Origin: Pseudomonas sp. MYb118 | Lineage (GTDB): Bacteria; Pseudomonadota; Gammaproteobacteria; Pseudomonadales; Pseudomonadaceae | Reading direction: 5' to 3' | Assembly: GCF_040947875.1 (NCBI RefSeq) | Contig: NZ_JBFRXN010000001.1 | Coordinates: 682,001 to 746,000 of the forward strand | DNA length: 64,000 bases | In this document: positions 9,033 to 18,154 of the stretch, piece after piece | How the letters are laid out: every line of letters begins with the position of its first letter | How positions within the stretch are numbered: the stretch's first letter is position 1 | Made by a program: the position numbers and the translations under genes | The notes under the pieces: model-generated | Told to the model about the DNA's origin: nothing | Database searches by the model: none | The model's input: only the letters and a program-made list of their open reading frames with translations

Positions 9033-10145
9033 ATGCAACGCATCGACCACCCACTCCCCTGGAGCCACCTCGGCACCGAGCGCACCCTCAGCGTGTTTCG
9101 CTATGGTGCCGGCGAGCGCAAGGTCTACATCCAGGCCAGTCTGCATGCGGACGAACTGCCGGGGATGCGCACGGCCTGGGAGCTGAAAAAACGCCTGGCC
9201 GAACTCGAAGCCCAGGGGCAGCTGCAAGGCGTGATCGAGCTGGTGCCGGTGGCCAACCCCATCGGGCTCGACCAACACCTGCAAGGCAGCCACATGGGCC
9301 GTTTCGAGTTGGGGAGTGGCAAGAACTTCAATCGCTCGTTCGTGGAACTGAGCGCGCCGGTCGCTGAATTGATCGGTGATCGCCTGGGCGCCGATGCCCA
9401 GGCCAACATCGCGCTGATCCGCCAGACCATGGGCCAGGTGCTCGACTCTCTGCCAGCGCCGGCGTCGCAACTGGAAGCCATGCATCGCCTGTTGTTGCGT
9501 CACGCCTGTGACGCCGACATCACCCTTGATCTGCATTGTGATTTTGATGCGGCCATTCATATCTATGCCTTGCCGCAGCATTGGCCGCAGTGGCAGTCGC
9601 TGGCGGCGCGGTTGAAGGCGGGCGTTGCCTTGCTGTGCGAAGACTCGGGTGGCAGCTCGTTCGATGAGTCCTGCTCTTCGCCATGGCTGCGTCTGGCCAG
9701 GGCTTTCCCGCAAGCGGCGATTCCACCGGCCAACCTGGCGACGACCCTGGAGTTGGGCAGCATGGGCGATACCCGGGTCGATCAGGCCCAGGCCAACTGC
9801 GAGGCGATCCTCGGGTTCCTGGCCGAGCACGGTTTCATCCAGGGCACCTGGCCAGCGGCACCGGAGGAGTGCTGCGAGGGTATGCCGTTCGAAGGCACGC
9901 AGTATCTGTTTGCCCCACACCATGGCGTGGTCAGTTTCCTGCGCGAGGCGGGTGAGTGGGTAGAGCAGGGCGATGCGCTGTTTGAAGTGGTCGATCCGCT
10001 GAGCGACAAAGTCACCACCGTGTGCGCCGGGACCAGTGGCGTGTTGTTCGCCATTGATCGCGGGCGCTACACCCAGCCGGGCACCTGGCAGGCGAAAGTC
10101 GCGGGGCGTGAGCCGATCCGCGTCGGGAAGTTGATCAACGATTGA
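9033..10145 (+). CDS. Succinylglutamate desuccinylase/aspartoacylase family (AotO-like)
   Basis: 370 aa, M14-type zinc amidohydrolase. The first ligand block is YIQASLHADELPG (H and E), and LDLHCDFDAAIHIY carries a further His. The C-terminal domain has a biotinyl/lipoyl-like stretch, HHGVVSFLREAGEWVEQGD. It resembles the protein called AotO in the Pseudomonas arginine/ornithine transport operon, whose role in transport is unclear. It could deacylate N-acyl amino acids. ATG 9033 follows CAGGAG; an earlier in-frame start lacks one. Adjacent to an aotJ-like gene but separated from it by a terminator and a REP doublet. Confidence 0.85.
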   Translation: MQRIDHPLPWSHLGTERTLSVFRYGAGERKVYIQASLHADELPGMRTAWELKKRLAELEAQGQLQGVIELVPVANPIGLDQHLQGSHMGRFELGSGKNFNRSFVELSAPVAELIGDRLGADAQANIALIRQTMGQVLDSLPAPASQLEAMHRLLLRHACDADITLDLHCDFDAAIHIYALPQHWPQWQSLAARLKAGVALLCEDSGGSSFDESCSSPWLRLARAFPQAAIPPANLATTLELGSMGDTRVDQAQANCEAILGFLAEHGFIQGTWPAAPEECCEGMPFEGTQYLFAPHHGVVSFLREAGEWVEQGDALFEVVDPLSDKVTTVCAGTSGVLFAIDRGRYTQPGTWQAKVAGREPIRVGKLIND

Positions 10146-10251
10146 GGCTGACGGTGATCGCTCCTGCAGGTTGTGTGGGGGCGGTCATTTGCCGGTCCGC
10201 TTCACAGTGTTAGGCTCTGGGCCGAATCCTGCGCTCTGTGAAGGAAGGCTC

Positions 10252-10968
10252 ATGTTGAAGGTTCTTGCACTGCTCACACTCCTGGTGTCTGCCGCCGTCC
10301 ACGCCCAAACCCCACTGCAAACCGACCTGCCGCTCCGGTACCTGGAGCAGGTCAATGCTGATTCCGTCGATCAACCCCTGGTCATCTTCCTCCACGGCTA
10401 TGGCAGTAACGAGGAGGATCTGTTTGGCATCAAGGACGAGTTGCCAGAGCGCTACACCTATCTGTCGGTGCGTGCACCGATGGTGTTGCAGGAGGGCAGT
10501 TATCAATGGTTCCGCAAGAAGGGCGAGGGTGCCTACAACGGCGAGACGGATGACCTGAAAACCAGCGGCCAGATGCTGCTGGATTTCATCGCACAGGCTG
10601 CAAAGAAATATCACACCCAGCCGGACAAGGTTTATCTGGTGGGTTTCAGCCAGGGCGCGATCATGTCCTATGAAGTGGCCTTGCGTCACCCCGAGGCCGT
10701 GGGCGGGATTGCCGCGTTGAGCGGCAGGATCCTGCCGGTGCTGAAATCCGAACTCAAGCCCGATACCAGACGCCAGTCCCTGGCGATCTTCATCGGGCAT
10801 GGCACGGCGGATAAACGCTTGCCCTTCAACGATGGCACCGAGGCGGACAGCCTGTTGAAGAGCCTGTCACTCAAGCCTGAGTTTCATGCCTACCCAGGTG
10901 TCGGGCACACCATCAGTGCCGCTGAAATGCAGGACCTGAGCGCCTGGTTGCGTCGCCTCAACCCCTGA
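10252..10968 (+). CDS. Exported alpha/beta-hydrolase (carboxylesterase/phospholipase-like)
   Basis: 238 aa with a Sec signal peptide ending AAVHAQ. The nucleophile elbow is GFSQG, the oxyanion region is IFLHGYGSNEEDL, and the acid and His are carried by GHGTADKRLPF and VGHTISAAE. The fold is that of YpfH/carboxylesterase 2 proteins. Substrate unknown; short-chain esters are likely. The start has AAGGAAGG upstream. Convergent with the next gene, two bases between the stops. Confidence 0.85.
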   Translation: MLKVLALLTLLVSAAVHAQTPLQTDLPLRYLEQVNADSVDQPLVIFLHGYGSNEEDLFGIKDELPERYTYLSVRAPMVLQEGSYQWFRKKGEGAYNGETDDLKTSGQMLLDFIAQAAKKYHTQPDKVYLVGFSQGAIMSYEVALRHPEAVGGIAALSGRILPVLKSELKPDTRRQSLAIFIGHGTADKRLPFNDGTEADSLLKSLSLKPEFHAYPGVGHTISAAEMQDLSAWLRRLNP

Positions 10969-10970
10969 AC

Positions 10971-11537
10971 CTATTTGCCCGAGACAATCTGCTTGATCAG
11001 CGCCTCATGGCCGGCATTGTCGCTGAGACGGGAAATCACCTGAACCAGCGCCATGCGCGTACCCGAGGCAGCCATCAGCGTGGTGTCGAGGGTCTTGCCG
11101 CCACCCTGGGTGGCGGTGCTGTCGATCTGCCGCACACCCAGGCCGGTGTCTTTTTGCGTGAAGCTTTTCTCACTGAGCTTGGTGAAGTCCGGCAGCGCCT
11201 TGGCCTGCTCGGTGGCAAAGTCAGCGGCCGTGGCGTCGAGGAACGGGCCGTCGTTGTCCTTGGCGTTGACGCCGCCCGGAATGGTGTTTTCGGCGACGAT
11301 GACCACGGTCTTGCTGGTTTCGTTGGTGTACATGGTGCCGCTCGCGCCGGTCGGGCTCGCTGGCAGGGGGTTGGCAACGAAGCCCTTGGGCAGGGTGAAC
11401 TTGAATTTGTTGCCCAGCAACGAAACCTTCGGCGCCGGTCCCGTATCGGCTGCCTTGGCGGCGTAAGCATTCAAAGACCCCAGGCTGGCCACCGCCGCCA
11501 GTAGCAGTACAACGGCTTTTTTACTCAACAGTGACAT
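10971..11537 (-). CDS. Exported protein of unknown function (DcrB/PsbP-like fold possible)
   Basis: 188 aa with a Sec signal peptide ending NAYAAKA. The mature part starts with KFKFTLPKGFVANPLPASPT, the pattern of DcrB/DUF1795-type periplasmic proteins, but I cannot confirm the family. No cysteines in the mature part. Single gene, convergent with the esterase. No function is proposed. Confidence 0.7.
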   Translation of the reverse strand: MSLLSKKAVVLLLAAVASLGSLNAYAAKAADTGPAPKVSLLGNKFKFTLPKGFVANPLPASPTGASGTMYTNETSKTVVIVAENTIPGGVNAKDNDGPFLDATAADFATEQAKALPDFTKLSEKSFTQKDTGLGVRQIDSTATQGGGKTLDTTLMAASGTRMALVQVISRLSDNAGHEALIKQIVSGK

Positions 11538-11637
11538 TCGGCATCTCCAGGGTGGGCTCGCGGTGGGGGGCGATCATCCCATGGAGGTTGTGACATGTTC
11601 CAGCACGGGCTAACGGACGGTCAGGTGCTTGTGGGGT

Positions 11638-12132
11638 TCACGCGCACCTCACCAATCGGGTATCCAGCCCAAAACGTTGCTGAGACACCAGTTGATAGTG
11701 ATCTGCCGCCAGATCGCAACTGACCAGAAGGTTCCAGGAACAGCCGTTCACTGCCGAAGGGATGAGCACAAAGGGATGCTCGGCCAACAGCCTGTCGGCG
11801 AACTGCTGTTGATTGGGAGAAGGACGGGATGGCGTCAGCCAATTGGGGTTGGGCAGTTCTTCGGGTTGGACGATCTTGATCAGTGCTGAATCCAGCACTT
11901 CGAAACGCGTCATGACATGGGGCACCCGGTCGATCAGGTCAAACCCGGCGTGGGCTGCCACCTCCAGAATGGCTGTGGAAGGGTCCGCCGACGCATAGAT
12001 GATCCGGCGCCCTGGCGGATTCCAGCGGCCACCGGCCCTTTGCGCACCGACCCCGGTGGCCCAGGTGTTTTTAAAGGCCTCGCGATCCAGGCGCCAGGCA
12101 TGCCATTTACCATCCCAGGGCAGAGGGTTCAT
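11638..12132 (-). CDS. RES-domain toxin of a RES/Xre-type toxin-antitoxin pair
   Basis: 164 aa. The RES family pattern is clear: WHAWRLDREAF at the start, RAGGRWNPPGRRIIYAS in the centre, then ILEV, giving the conserved Arg, Tyr and Glu of the fold. RES toxins such as MbcT and Res degrade NAD+, by phosphorolysis or hydrolysis, and stop growth. The true start is ATG 12132, which overlaps the antitoxin stop by four bases (ATGA). A 40-codon upstream extension is a shadow inside the antitoxin gene. Confidence 0.9.
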   Translation of the reverse strand: MNPLPWDGKWHAWRLDREAFKNTWATGVGAQRAGGRWNPPGRRIIYASADPSTAILEVAAHAGFDLIDRVPHVMTRFEVLDSALIKIVQPEELPNPNWLTPSRPSPNQQQFADRLLAEHPFVLIPSAVNGCSWNLLVSCDLAADHYQLVSQQRFGLDTRLVRCA

Positions 12133-12371
12133 TGATAGACCCCGTATTCGATACGGGTCAAAAAACCTTCGACTTGCTCTAAACCGAGCGCGTTGTCGAG
12201 GAGTTCCAAAGGGATCTGGCCTTCCAGCTGCTTGCAAGGACTCTTCAGCCATTGCTCGGCAAATGGTTTGCCGCCAAACACGCTACAGGCGTGATCGAGG
12301 ACCTGAGCATACTGAAAGGCTACGGGGTTTTGCTGCTGATTCAACTGCATGGTGGCGTTCTCCTTGGCCAT
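12129..12371 (-). CDS. Short MbcA/ParS/Xre-type antitoxin (DUF2384)
   Basis: 80 aa from ATG 12371, which has AGAAGG upstream; an in-frame start 25 codons earlier is less well supported. The DUF2384 region runs ACSVFGGKPFAEQWLKSPC to NALGLEQVEGFLTRIEYGVY. This is the C-terminal toxin-binding domain; the N-terminal Xre-like helical domain of most RES antitoxins (about 140-150 aa) is missing. Antitoxin comes first and toxin second, with coupled translation. How it would bind DNA for autoregulation is unclear. Confidence 0.85.
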   Translation of the reverse strand: MAKENATMQLNQQQNPVAFQYAQVLDHACSVFGGKPFAEQWLKSPCKQLEGQIPLELLDNALGLEQVEGFLTRIEYGVYQ

Positions 12372-12506
12372 ACCTTCTTCTGTGGTGACAACGCTACGCT
12401 TTGGAGATCTGACGGCCAACCGGAAAAACATGTGGGAGAAATTCACGAATCAGGGGTTTCTGTCGTCACTTGTGGGAAGGGTAAAAGGCCTCAGGATGAG
12501 CAACCC

Positions 12507-13280
12507 TTATTCCGTCCGGGCTGGCCGGGTTAACAGGCGTTTAGTTACACCCAGCATCGCCACCGATACCGCAATACCGAGCGCGAAGCCACCGCCCAAG
12601 CCCAGTCTCGGCAAGGCCAGTGCCACCACCAGGCAGAACGCGGCAAACGAGTACATGCCGGTCGCCGTCGCCCGCAGCAGGGCGGCCGTGAAGGCTGGCC
12701 CGCGACTTTGCTGGGAGAACACCGCCATCACGCTGCCCAACACCGGAAACACCGCGAGCAGACCGCTCCAGCGTTCACCGACGGTGCTCGCCAGCCAGGT
12801 GACGGCAAGGGTCAGCAGGGCGCCTGCGATCATGCGCAGCAGCAGTTTGTCGGATTTCGGCGCAGGGCCCGACACCACCGGTTGCACGGCGGGGAACAGG
12901 TACGGTGCCGCCAGCAGGGCGGTTGCCGCCGCAATCACCGAGATCACCAGGGACGCCGGTATCAGTGACAGCACCCAGGCTGCCGTCGCCCAGACCAGCA
13001 ACGAAACCGTCAGCGCCCGCGGCCATCCGGCACGTTGGGCGACCTGGGCGTAGCAGATGCAGAAGGCGATCATCGCAAACATCGCCGACAAGGCGGCCGT
13101 CGCCGACTGCGCGGCGAACGCATCGCCCTGTTCGACGGCGAGGAAAAACAGAATCGGCCCGACGACCACCGGCAAACCCGACAACCAACCCGCAACACTC
13201 GGACCCCAGCGTTTACCGGCGAGTGAAATCAGCAGCAGAAAACCGGGAATGACCAACAGTTTGAGCAACAGCACGCGCAT
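12507..13280 (-). CDS. Polytopic membrane protein, unknown function
   Basis: About 257 aa, mostly hydrophobic, with about eight predicted membrane helices and an internal-repeat look (LLVIPGFLLLISLAGKRWG and, later, ALLTLAVTWLASTVGERWSG). The two halves share an (R/E)RW(G/S)...SG.(L/A)..(F/V)P pattern, resembling GlpM-like or small transporter halves. GGAGG ends one base before ATG 13280, so the GTG two codons later, at correct spacing, may be the real start. Divergent from mntH across the REP triplet. Possible transporter; substrate unknown. Confidence 0.7.
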   Translation of the reverse strand: MRVLLLKLLVIPGFLLLISLAGKRWGPSVAGWLSGLPVVVGPILFFLAVEQGDAFAAQSATAALSAMFAMIAFCICYAQVAQRAGWPRALTVSLLVWATAAWVLSLIPASLVISVIAAATALLAAPYLFPAVQPVVSGPAPKSDKLLLRMIAGALLTLAVTWLASTVGERWSGLLAVFPVLGSVMAVFSQQSRGPAFTAALLRATATGMYSFAAFCLVVALALPRLGLGGGFALGIAVSVAMLGVTKRLLTRPARTE

Positions 13281-13347
13281 ACCTCCGACCTGTGAGTCGG
13301 CAACGTTAGCACCGTGACGAATGGATTGCTCTATATCCACATTAATT

Positions 13348-13357
13348 TTGTATACAA
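13348..13357. promoter_or_regulatory. Palindrome TTGTATACAA, possible operator
   Basis: A perfect 10-base palindrome in an A+T-rich patch, between the leftward membrane-protein gene and the REP triplet before mntH. FCD-type GntR regulators bind sites of this look, but no GntR gene is in the window. A chance occurrence is possible. Confidence 0.25.
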
Positions 13358-13366
13358 CATACCCCC

Positions 13367-13700
13367 TGTAGGAGCGAGCTTGCTCGCGATGCAAGACCAA
13401 ACACCGCAGGGTGTCAGGTGTTCAGCGTTATCGTTGACGCCCATCGCGAGCAGGCTCGCTCCCACAGAGGTAGGCGATCATCCTGTAGGAGCGAGCTTGC
13501 TCGCGATGGAGGATCAAACACCGCAGGGTGTCAGGTTTTCAGCGTTATCGTTGACGACCATCGCGGGCAAGCCCGCTCCCACAGAGGTCGGCGATCATCC
13601 TGTAGGAGCGAGCTTGCTCGCGATGGAAGACCAAACACCGCGGGGTATCAGGTGTTCAGCGTTATCTTTGACGCCCATCGCGAGCATGCTCGCTCCTACA
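13367..13700. repeat. Three tandem REP doublets, about 117-base period
   Basis: Units at 13367-13466, 13484-13583 and 13601-13700. Each has a TGTAGGAGCGAGCTTGCTCG left arm, a conserved spacer with CAAACACCGC.GGGT.TCAGG and AGCGTTATC.TTGACG, and a right arm that varies (CAGGCTCGC, GGGCAAGCCCGC, CATGCTCGC). Units are joined by AGAGGT.GGCGATCATCC linkers. Conserved spacers and linkers indicate segmental tandem duplication rather than three insertions. An open frame reading across them is an artefact of the repeats. Confidence 0.92.
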
Positions 13701-13773
13701 GGGCGTTGTACCTTTGTCCGAGAGGCGCGAAACGTCTAAGCTGCCCCCTCCCGCCCGTTTCTGGAATGCCTGC

Positions 13774-15093
13774 GTGAAATTCAGTTTGCCCAAAATCGCC
13801 ACTGCGCCGTTTTGTCCGCCGGAAGTGGCGGGCAGTGTGGCCGTCGATCCCCGTGCCTCGTTCTTCAAGCGTGTCCTGCGTTTTGCCGGCCCCGGTCTGC
13901 TGGTGTCGATCGGCTACATGGACCCGGGCAACTGGGCGACCGCCATCGAGGCCGGGTCGCGGTTTGGCTACAGTCTGTTGTTCGTGGTGCTGCTGGCGAG
14001 CCTGGCGGGGATGGTGGTGCAATGCCTGTGTTCGCGCCTGGGCATCGCCACCGGGCGCGACCTGGCGCAGTTGTCGCGCGAGCGCTACAGCACCCGCACC
14101 GCGCGTACCCAGTGGGCGCTGGCGGAAATCTCGATCATCGCCACCGACCTTGCCGAAGTGCTCGGCTGCGCGCTGGCGTTCCACCTGCTGCTGGGTTGTT
14201 CGCTGAGCGTCGGCATTGCCCTCACGGCGTTCGACACCTTGCTGGTGCTGGCCTTGCAGAACCGTGGTTTTCGCCGATTGGAGGCGATCATGCTGGTGCT
14301 GGTGGCCACCATCGGCGCGTGTTTCTTCGTCGAGCTGCTGTTGATCAAGCCGTACTGGCCGGACGTCGCCAGCGGCTTCACGCCGTCGCTGTCGGCGATT
14401 GGCGAGGCCGCGCCGCTGTACCTGGCCATCGGCATCCTCGGCGCCACGGTGATGCCGCATAACCTGTACCTGCACACCTCGATCGTTCAGACGCGGATGA
14501 TCGGCAAGGATCTGGCCAGCAAACAGGACGCGGTGAAGCTGGCGCGTATCGACACCATCGGCTCCCTCGCACTGGCGCTGCTGGTCAACGCGGCGATCCT
14601 GATTCTCGCTGCCGCAGCCTTCCACAAGACCGGACACACTGACGTGGTGGATATCCAGGACGCCTACCATCTGCTCGACCCGCTGGTGGGCGGGGCGCTG
14701 GCCAGCGTGTTGTTCGGCGTCGCCTTGCTGGCGTCCGGCCAGAGTTCGACCTTCACCGGCACCATCGCCGGGCAGGTGATCATGGAGGGTTACCTGAACC
14801 TGCGGATCCCTTGCTGGCAGCGCCGCTTGATCACCCGTGGGCTGGCGCTGATCCCGGCGTTCATCGGCGTGTGGTTGATGGGCGACAACGCGATTGGCAA
14901 GTTGCTGGTACTGAGCCAGGTGGTGCTGAGCCTGCAATTGCCGTTTGCCCTGTACCCGCTGATTCGCATGACCAACGATCGCCAGTTGATGGGGCCCTTT
15001 GTGAATCGCCTGCCGACGCGGGTGTTGGCCTGGGGGTTGTTCGTGGTGATCAGCGCGGCCAACAGCTGGTTGATCCTGCAGTTTCTGGGGTAA
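13774..15093 (+). CDS. mntH: NRAMP-family divalent metal transporter MntH
   Basis: 439 aa, 11 predicted membrane helices. Helix 1 has the metal-site motif MDPGNWATA and helix 6 has MPHNLYLH, whose Met is typical of manganese and iron carriers. NRAMP proteins import Mn2+ with H+ across the inner membrane. I chose GTG 13774 (reading MKFSLPKIATAPF) because it matches other Pseudomonas MntH starts. An upstream in-frame TTG at 13714 adds 20 residues of low quality next to the REP triplet. No MntR or Fur site was clearly seen. Confidence 0.92.
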   Translation: MKFSLPKIATAPFCPPEVAGSVAVDPRASFFKRVLRFAGPGLLVSIGYMDPGNWATAIEAGSRFGYSLLFVVLLASLAGMVVQCLCSRLGIATGRDLAQLSRERYSTRTARTQWALAEISIIATDLAEVLGCALAFHLLLGCSLSVGIALTAFDTLLVLALQNRGFRRLEAIMLVLVATIGACFFVELLLIKPYWPDVASGFTPSLSAIGEAAPLYLAIGILGATVMPHNLYLHTSIVQTRMIGKDLASKQDAVKLARIDTIGSLALALLVNAAILILAAAAFHKTGHTDVVDIQDAYHLLDPLVGGALASVLFGVALLASGQSSTFTGTIAGQVIMEGYLNLRIPCWQRRLITRGLALIPAFIGVWLMGDNAIGKLLVLSQVVLSLQLPFALYPLIRMTNDRQLMGPFVNRLPTRVLAWGLFVVISAANSWLILQFLG

Positions 15094-15104
15094 TCCCCTG
15101 TCCC

Positions 15105-15283
15105 TGTAGGAGCGAGCTTGCTCGCGATGGAGGACCAGGCACCGCGGGGTGTCAGTTTGCCTACGTCATCGTTGACGACCATCGCGAGCAAGCTCGCTCC
15201 TACAGAATGGGAGACCAGGCACCGCGGGGTGCCAGGTAGCCAGCGTTATCGTTGACCACCATCGCGAGCAAGCCCGCTCCCAC
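15105..15283. repeat. REP doublet followed by a half unit
   Basis: A full doublet at 15105-15204 is joined directly to a second spacer (GACCAGGCACCGCGGGGTG at 15212) and one right arm ending at 15283, with no second left arm. The two spacers are near-copies of each other and of those in the 13.4-13.7 kb triplet. The structure suggests duplication followed by loss of one arm. Confidence 0.88.
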
Positions 15284-15311
15284 CGGGGGGCAGGTGAGGA
15301 TCCAGCGTCAG

Positions 15312-15350
15312 AAAAAAAGAACCCGGTGACACCAAACGGTGCACCGGGTG
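15312..15350 (-). terminator. Rho-independent terminator after the thiolase gene
   Basis: Read leftward, CACCCGGTG pairs with CACCGGGTT around an inner loop and is followed by a run of T (complement of the A run at 15312-15318). It ends the leftward CoA-transferase/thiolase operon. Confidence 0.85.
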
Positions 15351-15410
15351 TTTTGCCAGGCTGCGGCGGTTCTTCGTGGATCCCCGTGCAGCCTGTCGAA
15401 CGCGGTGGGC

Positions 15411-16592
15411 TTACGCCCGTTCCAGAGCCAACGCCACGCCCTGGCCACCGCCGATGCACAGGGTGGCGAGGCCTTTTTTGGCGTCGCGCTTGAGCATTTC
15501 GTGCAGCAGGGTCACCAGCACGCGGCAGCCCGAGGCACCGATGGGGTGGCCGAGGGCGATGGCGCCGCCGTTGACGTTGACCTTGTCCAGGTCCCATTCC
15601 AGGTCCTTGGCCACCGCCAGCGATTGGGCGGCGAAGGCTTCGTTGGCTTCGATCAGGTCCAACTGGTCGATGGACCAGCCGGCCTTGTCCAGGCAGCGGC
15701 GGGTGGCCGACACCGGGCCGATGCCCATGATCGCCGGATCGACGCCCGCGTTGGCATAGGCGGCGATCTTCGCCAGCACCGGCAGGCCCAGGGCCTTGGC
15801 TTTTTCCGCACTCATCAGGATCACGGCGGCGGCGCCGTCGTTGAGCGACGAGGCGTTGCCGGCGGTCACCGAACCGTCCTTCTTGAAGGCCGGCTTGAGC
15901 TTGCCAAGGGATTCGGCGGTGGTGCCGGCCCGTGGCTGCTCGTCGGTGGCGAAGGACAGTGGGTCGCCCTTGCGCTGGGGGATCAGGATCGGCGTGATTT
16001 CATCGACGAAACGCCCGGCTTCGATAGCGGCCGTGGCTTTCTGCTGCGAGGCGGCCGCGAAGGCATCCTGCTGCTCGCGGCTGATGTCGTATTTCTCCAC
16101 CAGGTTCTCGGCGGTGATGCCCATGTGGTAGTCGTTGAACGCATCCCACAGGCCATCGCTGATCATGGTGTCGACGATCTGCGCATGGCCCATGCGCAGG
16201 CCGGTGCGTGCGCCGGGCATCACGTAGTTGGCCAGGCTCATGTTTTCCTGGCCACCGGCAATGATCACCTCGGCGTCGCCGCAGCGGATCGCCTGGGTGG
16301 CCAGGTGCAGGGCCTTGAGGCCCGAGCCGCAGACCTTGTTCAGGGTCATGGCCGGCACGGCGAAGGGCAGGCCGGCCTTGACCGAGGCCTGGCGCGCGGG
16401 GTTCTGCCCGGCACCGGCGGTCAACACCTGGCCCATGATCACTTCATCGACTTCGGCCGGGTCCAGGCCGGTTTGCGCCAGCAACTGACGGATCACCGCG
16501 GCGCCCAGGTCCACGGCGGACACATTGGCCAGCGAACCCTGGAAACTGCCGATGGCGGTGCGCGTGGCGGCAACAATGACGACTTCTTGCAT
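15411..16592 (-). CDS. atoB: Acetyl-CoA C-acetyltransferase (thiolase)
   Basis: 393 aa. The acyl-accepting Cys is in KVCGSGLKA near residue 88, the base His in [14 protein letters not shown], and the second Cys in LCIGGGQG. It catalyses acetoacetyl-CoA + CoA to two acetyl-CoA. It is the last gene of a leftward operon after both CoA-transferase subunits, so it completes breakdown of acetoacetate. ATG 16592 follows GAGGAA; the five-residue extension upstream is not supported. Confidence 0.93.
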   Translation of the reverse strand: MQEVVIVAATRTAIGSFQGSLANVSAVDLGAAVIRQLLAQTGLDPAEVDEVIMGQVLTAGAGQNPARQASVKAGLPFAVPAMTLNKVCGSGLKALHLATQAIRCGDAEVIIAGGQENMSLANYVMPGARTGLRMGHAQIVDTMISDGLWDAFNDYHMGITAENLVEKYDISREQQDAFAAASQQKATAAIEAGRFVDEITPILIPQRKGDPLSFATDEQPRAGTTAESLGKLKPAFKKDGSVTAGNASSLNDGAAAVILMSAEKAKALGLPVLAKIAAYANAGVDPAIMGIGPVSATRRCLDKAGWSIDQLDLIEANEAFAAQSLAVAKDLEWDLDKVNVNGGAIALGHPIGASGCRVLVTLLHEMLKRDAKKGLATLCIGGGQGVALALERA

Positions 16593-16603
16593 GGAATGAT
16601 TCC

Positions 16604-17269
16604 TCACTGGTCAGCGAACTGCATCTCTGGAACGTGGTCCGGGACGATCAGTTTACCGGCGGTTTTGGCGATGATCTCTTCAACGCTGACACCTGGCGCA
16701 CGTTCCTTGAGAATGAACGCACCGTTTTCGATTTCCAGGTAGGCGAGGTCGGTCAGCACGCGCTTGATGCAGCCGGCGCCGGTCAACGGCAGGCTGCACT
16801 GGGACAGCAGTTTGGACTCACCGTCCTTGGACGCGTGGGTCATGATGACGATGATGTTCTCGGCACCGGCCACCAGGTCCATGGCGCCGCCCATGCCCTT
16901 GACCAGTTTGCCGGGGATCATCCACGAAGCGATGTTACCTTGCACATCCACTTCGAAGGCGCCCAGCACGGTCAGGTCGACATGCCCGCCGCGGATCATC
17001 GCGAAGGATTCGGCCGAGGAGAAGATCGACGCGCCGGTGCGCGCGGTCACGGTTTGCTTGCCGGCGTTGATCATGTCGGCATCAATGGTTTCTTCGGTAG
17101 GAAACGGACCCATGCCCAGCAGGCCGTTTTCCGATTGCAGCATGACTTCCATGCCTTCGGGAATGTAGTTGGCGACCAGGGTCGGAATGCCGATGCCCAG
17201 GTTCACGTAGAAGCCGTCCTGCATTTCACGGGCGACGCGTTGAGCCATTTGTTCGCGGGAAAGTGCCAT
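16604..17269 (-). CDS. 3-oxoacid CoA-transferase, subunit B
   Basis: 221 aa. The catalytic Glu lies in [12 protein letters not shown], followed by [19 protein letters not shown]. With subunit A it moves CoA from succinyl-CoA or acetyl-CoA to acetoacetate. The names ScoB, AtoA and DhcB are all used for such proteins, and the acyl-CoA donor cannot be read from sequence. It starts 36 bases after subunit A and ends 11 bases before the thiolase start, so it is the middle gene of the operon. Confidence 0.92.
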   Translation of the reverse strand: MALSREQMAQRVAREMQDGFYVNLGIGIPTLVANYIPEGMEVMLQSENGLLGMGPFPTEETIDADMINAGKQTVTARTGASIFSSAESFAMIRGGHVDLTVLGAFEVDVQGNIASWMIPGKLVKGMGGAMDLVAGAENIIVIMTHASKDGESKLLSQCSLPLTGAGCIKRVLTDLAYLEIENGAFILKERAPGVSVEEIIAKTAGKLIVPDHVPEMQFADQ

Positions 17270-17305
17270 TGTTGTTATTCCTTCATTCGGTCCGGGGGCA
17301 GGGGA

Positions 17306-18004
17306 TCACTTGCGTACGGTGCGTTGTTCGATGCGTTTTTCGAACGTGCCGCAGATGATCCGGTCGACGTAGATGCCAGGGGTGTGGATCTGCGTCGGGT
17401 CCAGCTCGCCGGGTTCGACGATTTCTTCGACTTCGACCACGGTGATCTTGCCGGCGGTGGCGGCGAGCGGGTTGAAGTTCTGGGCGGTGTGGCGATAGAT
17501 CACGTTGCCGAAGTGGTCGGCTTTCCAGCCTTTGACGATGGCGAAGTCGCCGGTGATGGACTCTTCCATCAGGTATTTGCGGCCGTGGAATTCACGGGTT
17601 TCCTTGCCTTCTGCGACCGGGGTGCCGACGCCGGTGGCGGTGAAGAAGGCCGGGATGCCGGCACCACCAGCGCGCATTTTTTCAGCGAGGGTGCCTTGCG
17701 GGGTCAGGATGACTTCGATTTCGCCCTTGAGCAGTTGCTCTTCGAACAGCTTGTTCTCGCCGACGTAGGAGGCCACCACCTTGCTGATCTGCCGATCGGT
17801 CAGCAGCACGCCGAGGCCGAAACCGTCGACGCCGCAGTTGTTGGAGACCACGGTGAGGTCGCGTGTACCCTTGCGCTTGATCTCGGCGATGAGGTTTTCC
17901 GGAATGCCGCACAGGCCGAAGCCGCCAGCGATCACGGTCATGCCGTCTTCAAGACCTGCCAGGGCTTCCTCGTAGGAACTCACGCGCTTGTCGAAACCTG
18001 CCAT
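17306..18004 (-). CDS. 3-oxoacid CoA-transferase, subunit A
   Basis: 232 aa. CoA-transferase family I subunit A signature: [16 protein letters not shown], then [17 protein letters not shown] and [21 protein letters not shown]. It partners the next gene in activating acetoacetate. ATG 18004 follows AGAGGTG; the upstream extension of 39 codons runs through the shared promoter region and is rejected. It is the first gene of the operon, divergent from a LysR gene 150 bases away. Confidence 0.92.
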   Translation of the reverse strand: MAGFDKRVSSYEEALAGLEDGMTVIAGGFGLCGIPENLIAEIKRKGTRDLTVVSNNCGVDGFGLGVLLTDRQISKVVASYVGENKLFEEQLLKGEIEVILTPQGTLAEKMRAGGAGIPAFFTATGVGTPVAEGKETREFHGRKYLMEESITGDFAIVKGWKADHFGNVIYRHTAQNFNPLAATAGKITVVEVEEIVEPGELDPTQIHTPGIYVDRIICGTFEKRIEQRTVRK

Positions 18005-18154
18005 ATGCACCTCTTTTATTCTTTGTGGGCGGCTGGCTAGCCGTATGGGATGAAGTGTCTCGCCGGGATATTCATTTGTTAAGTTGATTTTTAAGGTTGA
18101 TTGATAGATAAAACTCACCAATCAGTCATTGTTATTACGTTGGAGGCACCGGCC

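Noticed and set aside
13367..13700. CRISPR-like regular repeats
   Set aside because: Repeats and spacers are both conserved, the units are palindromic REP doublets, and no cas gene is present.
13314..13739. 141-residue open frame with repeated VGASLLAM segments
   Set aside because: It is the in-frame reading of the three tandem REP doublets; the same peptide bits appear wherever REP arms are translated.
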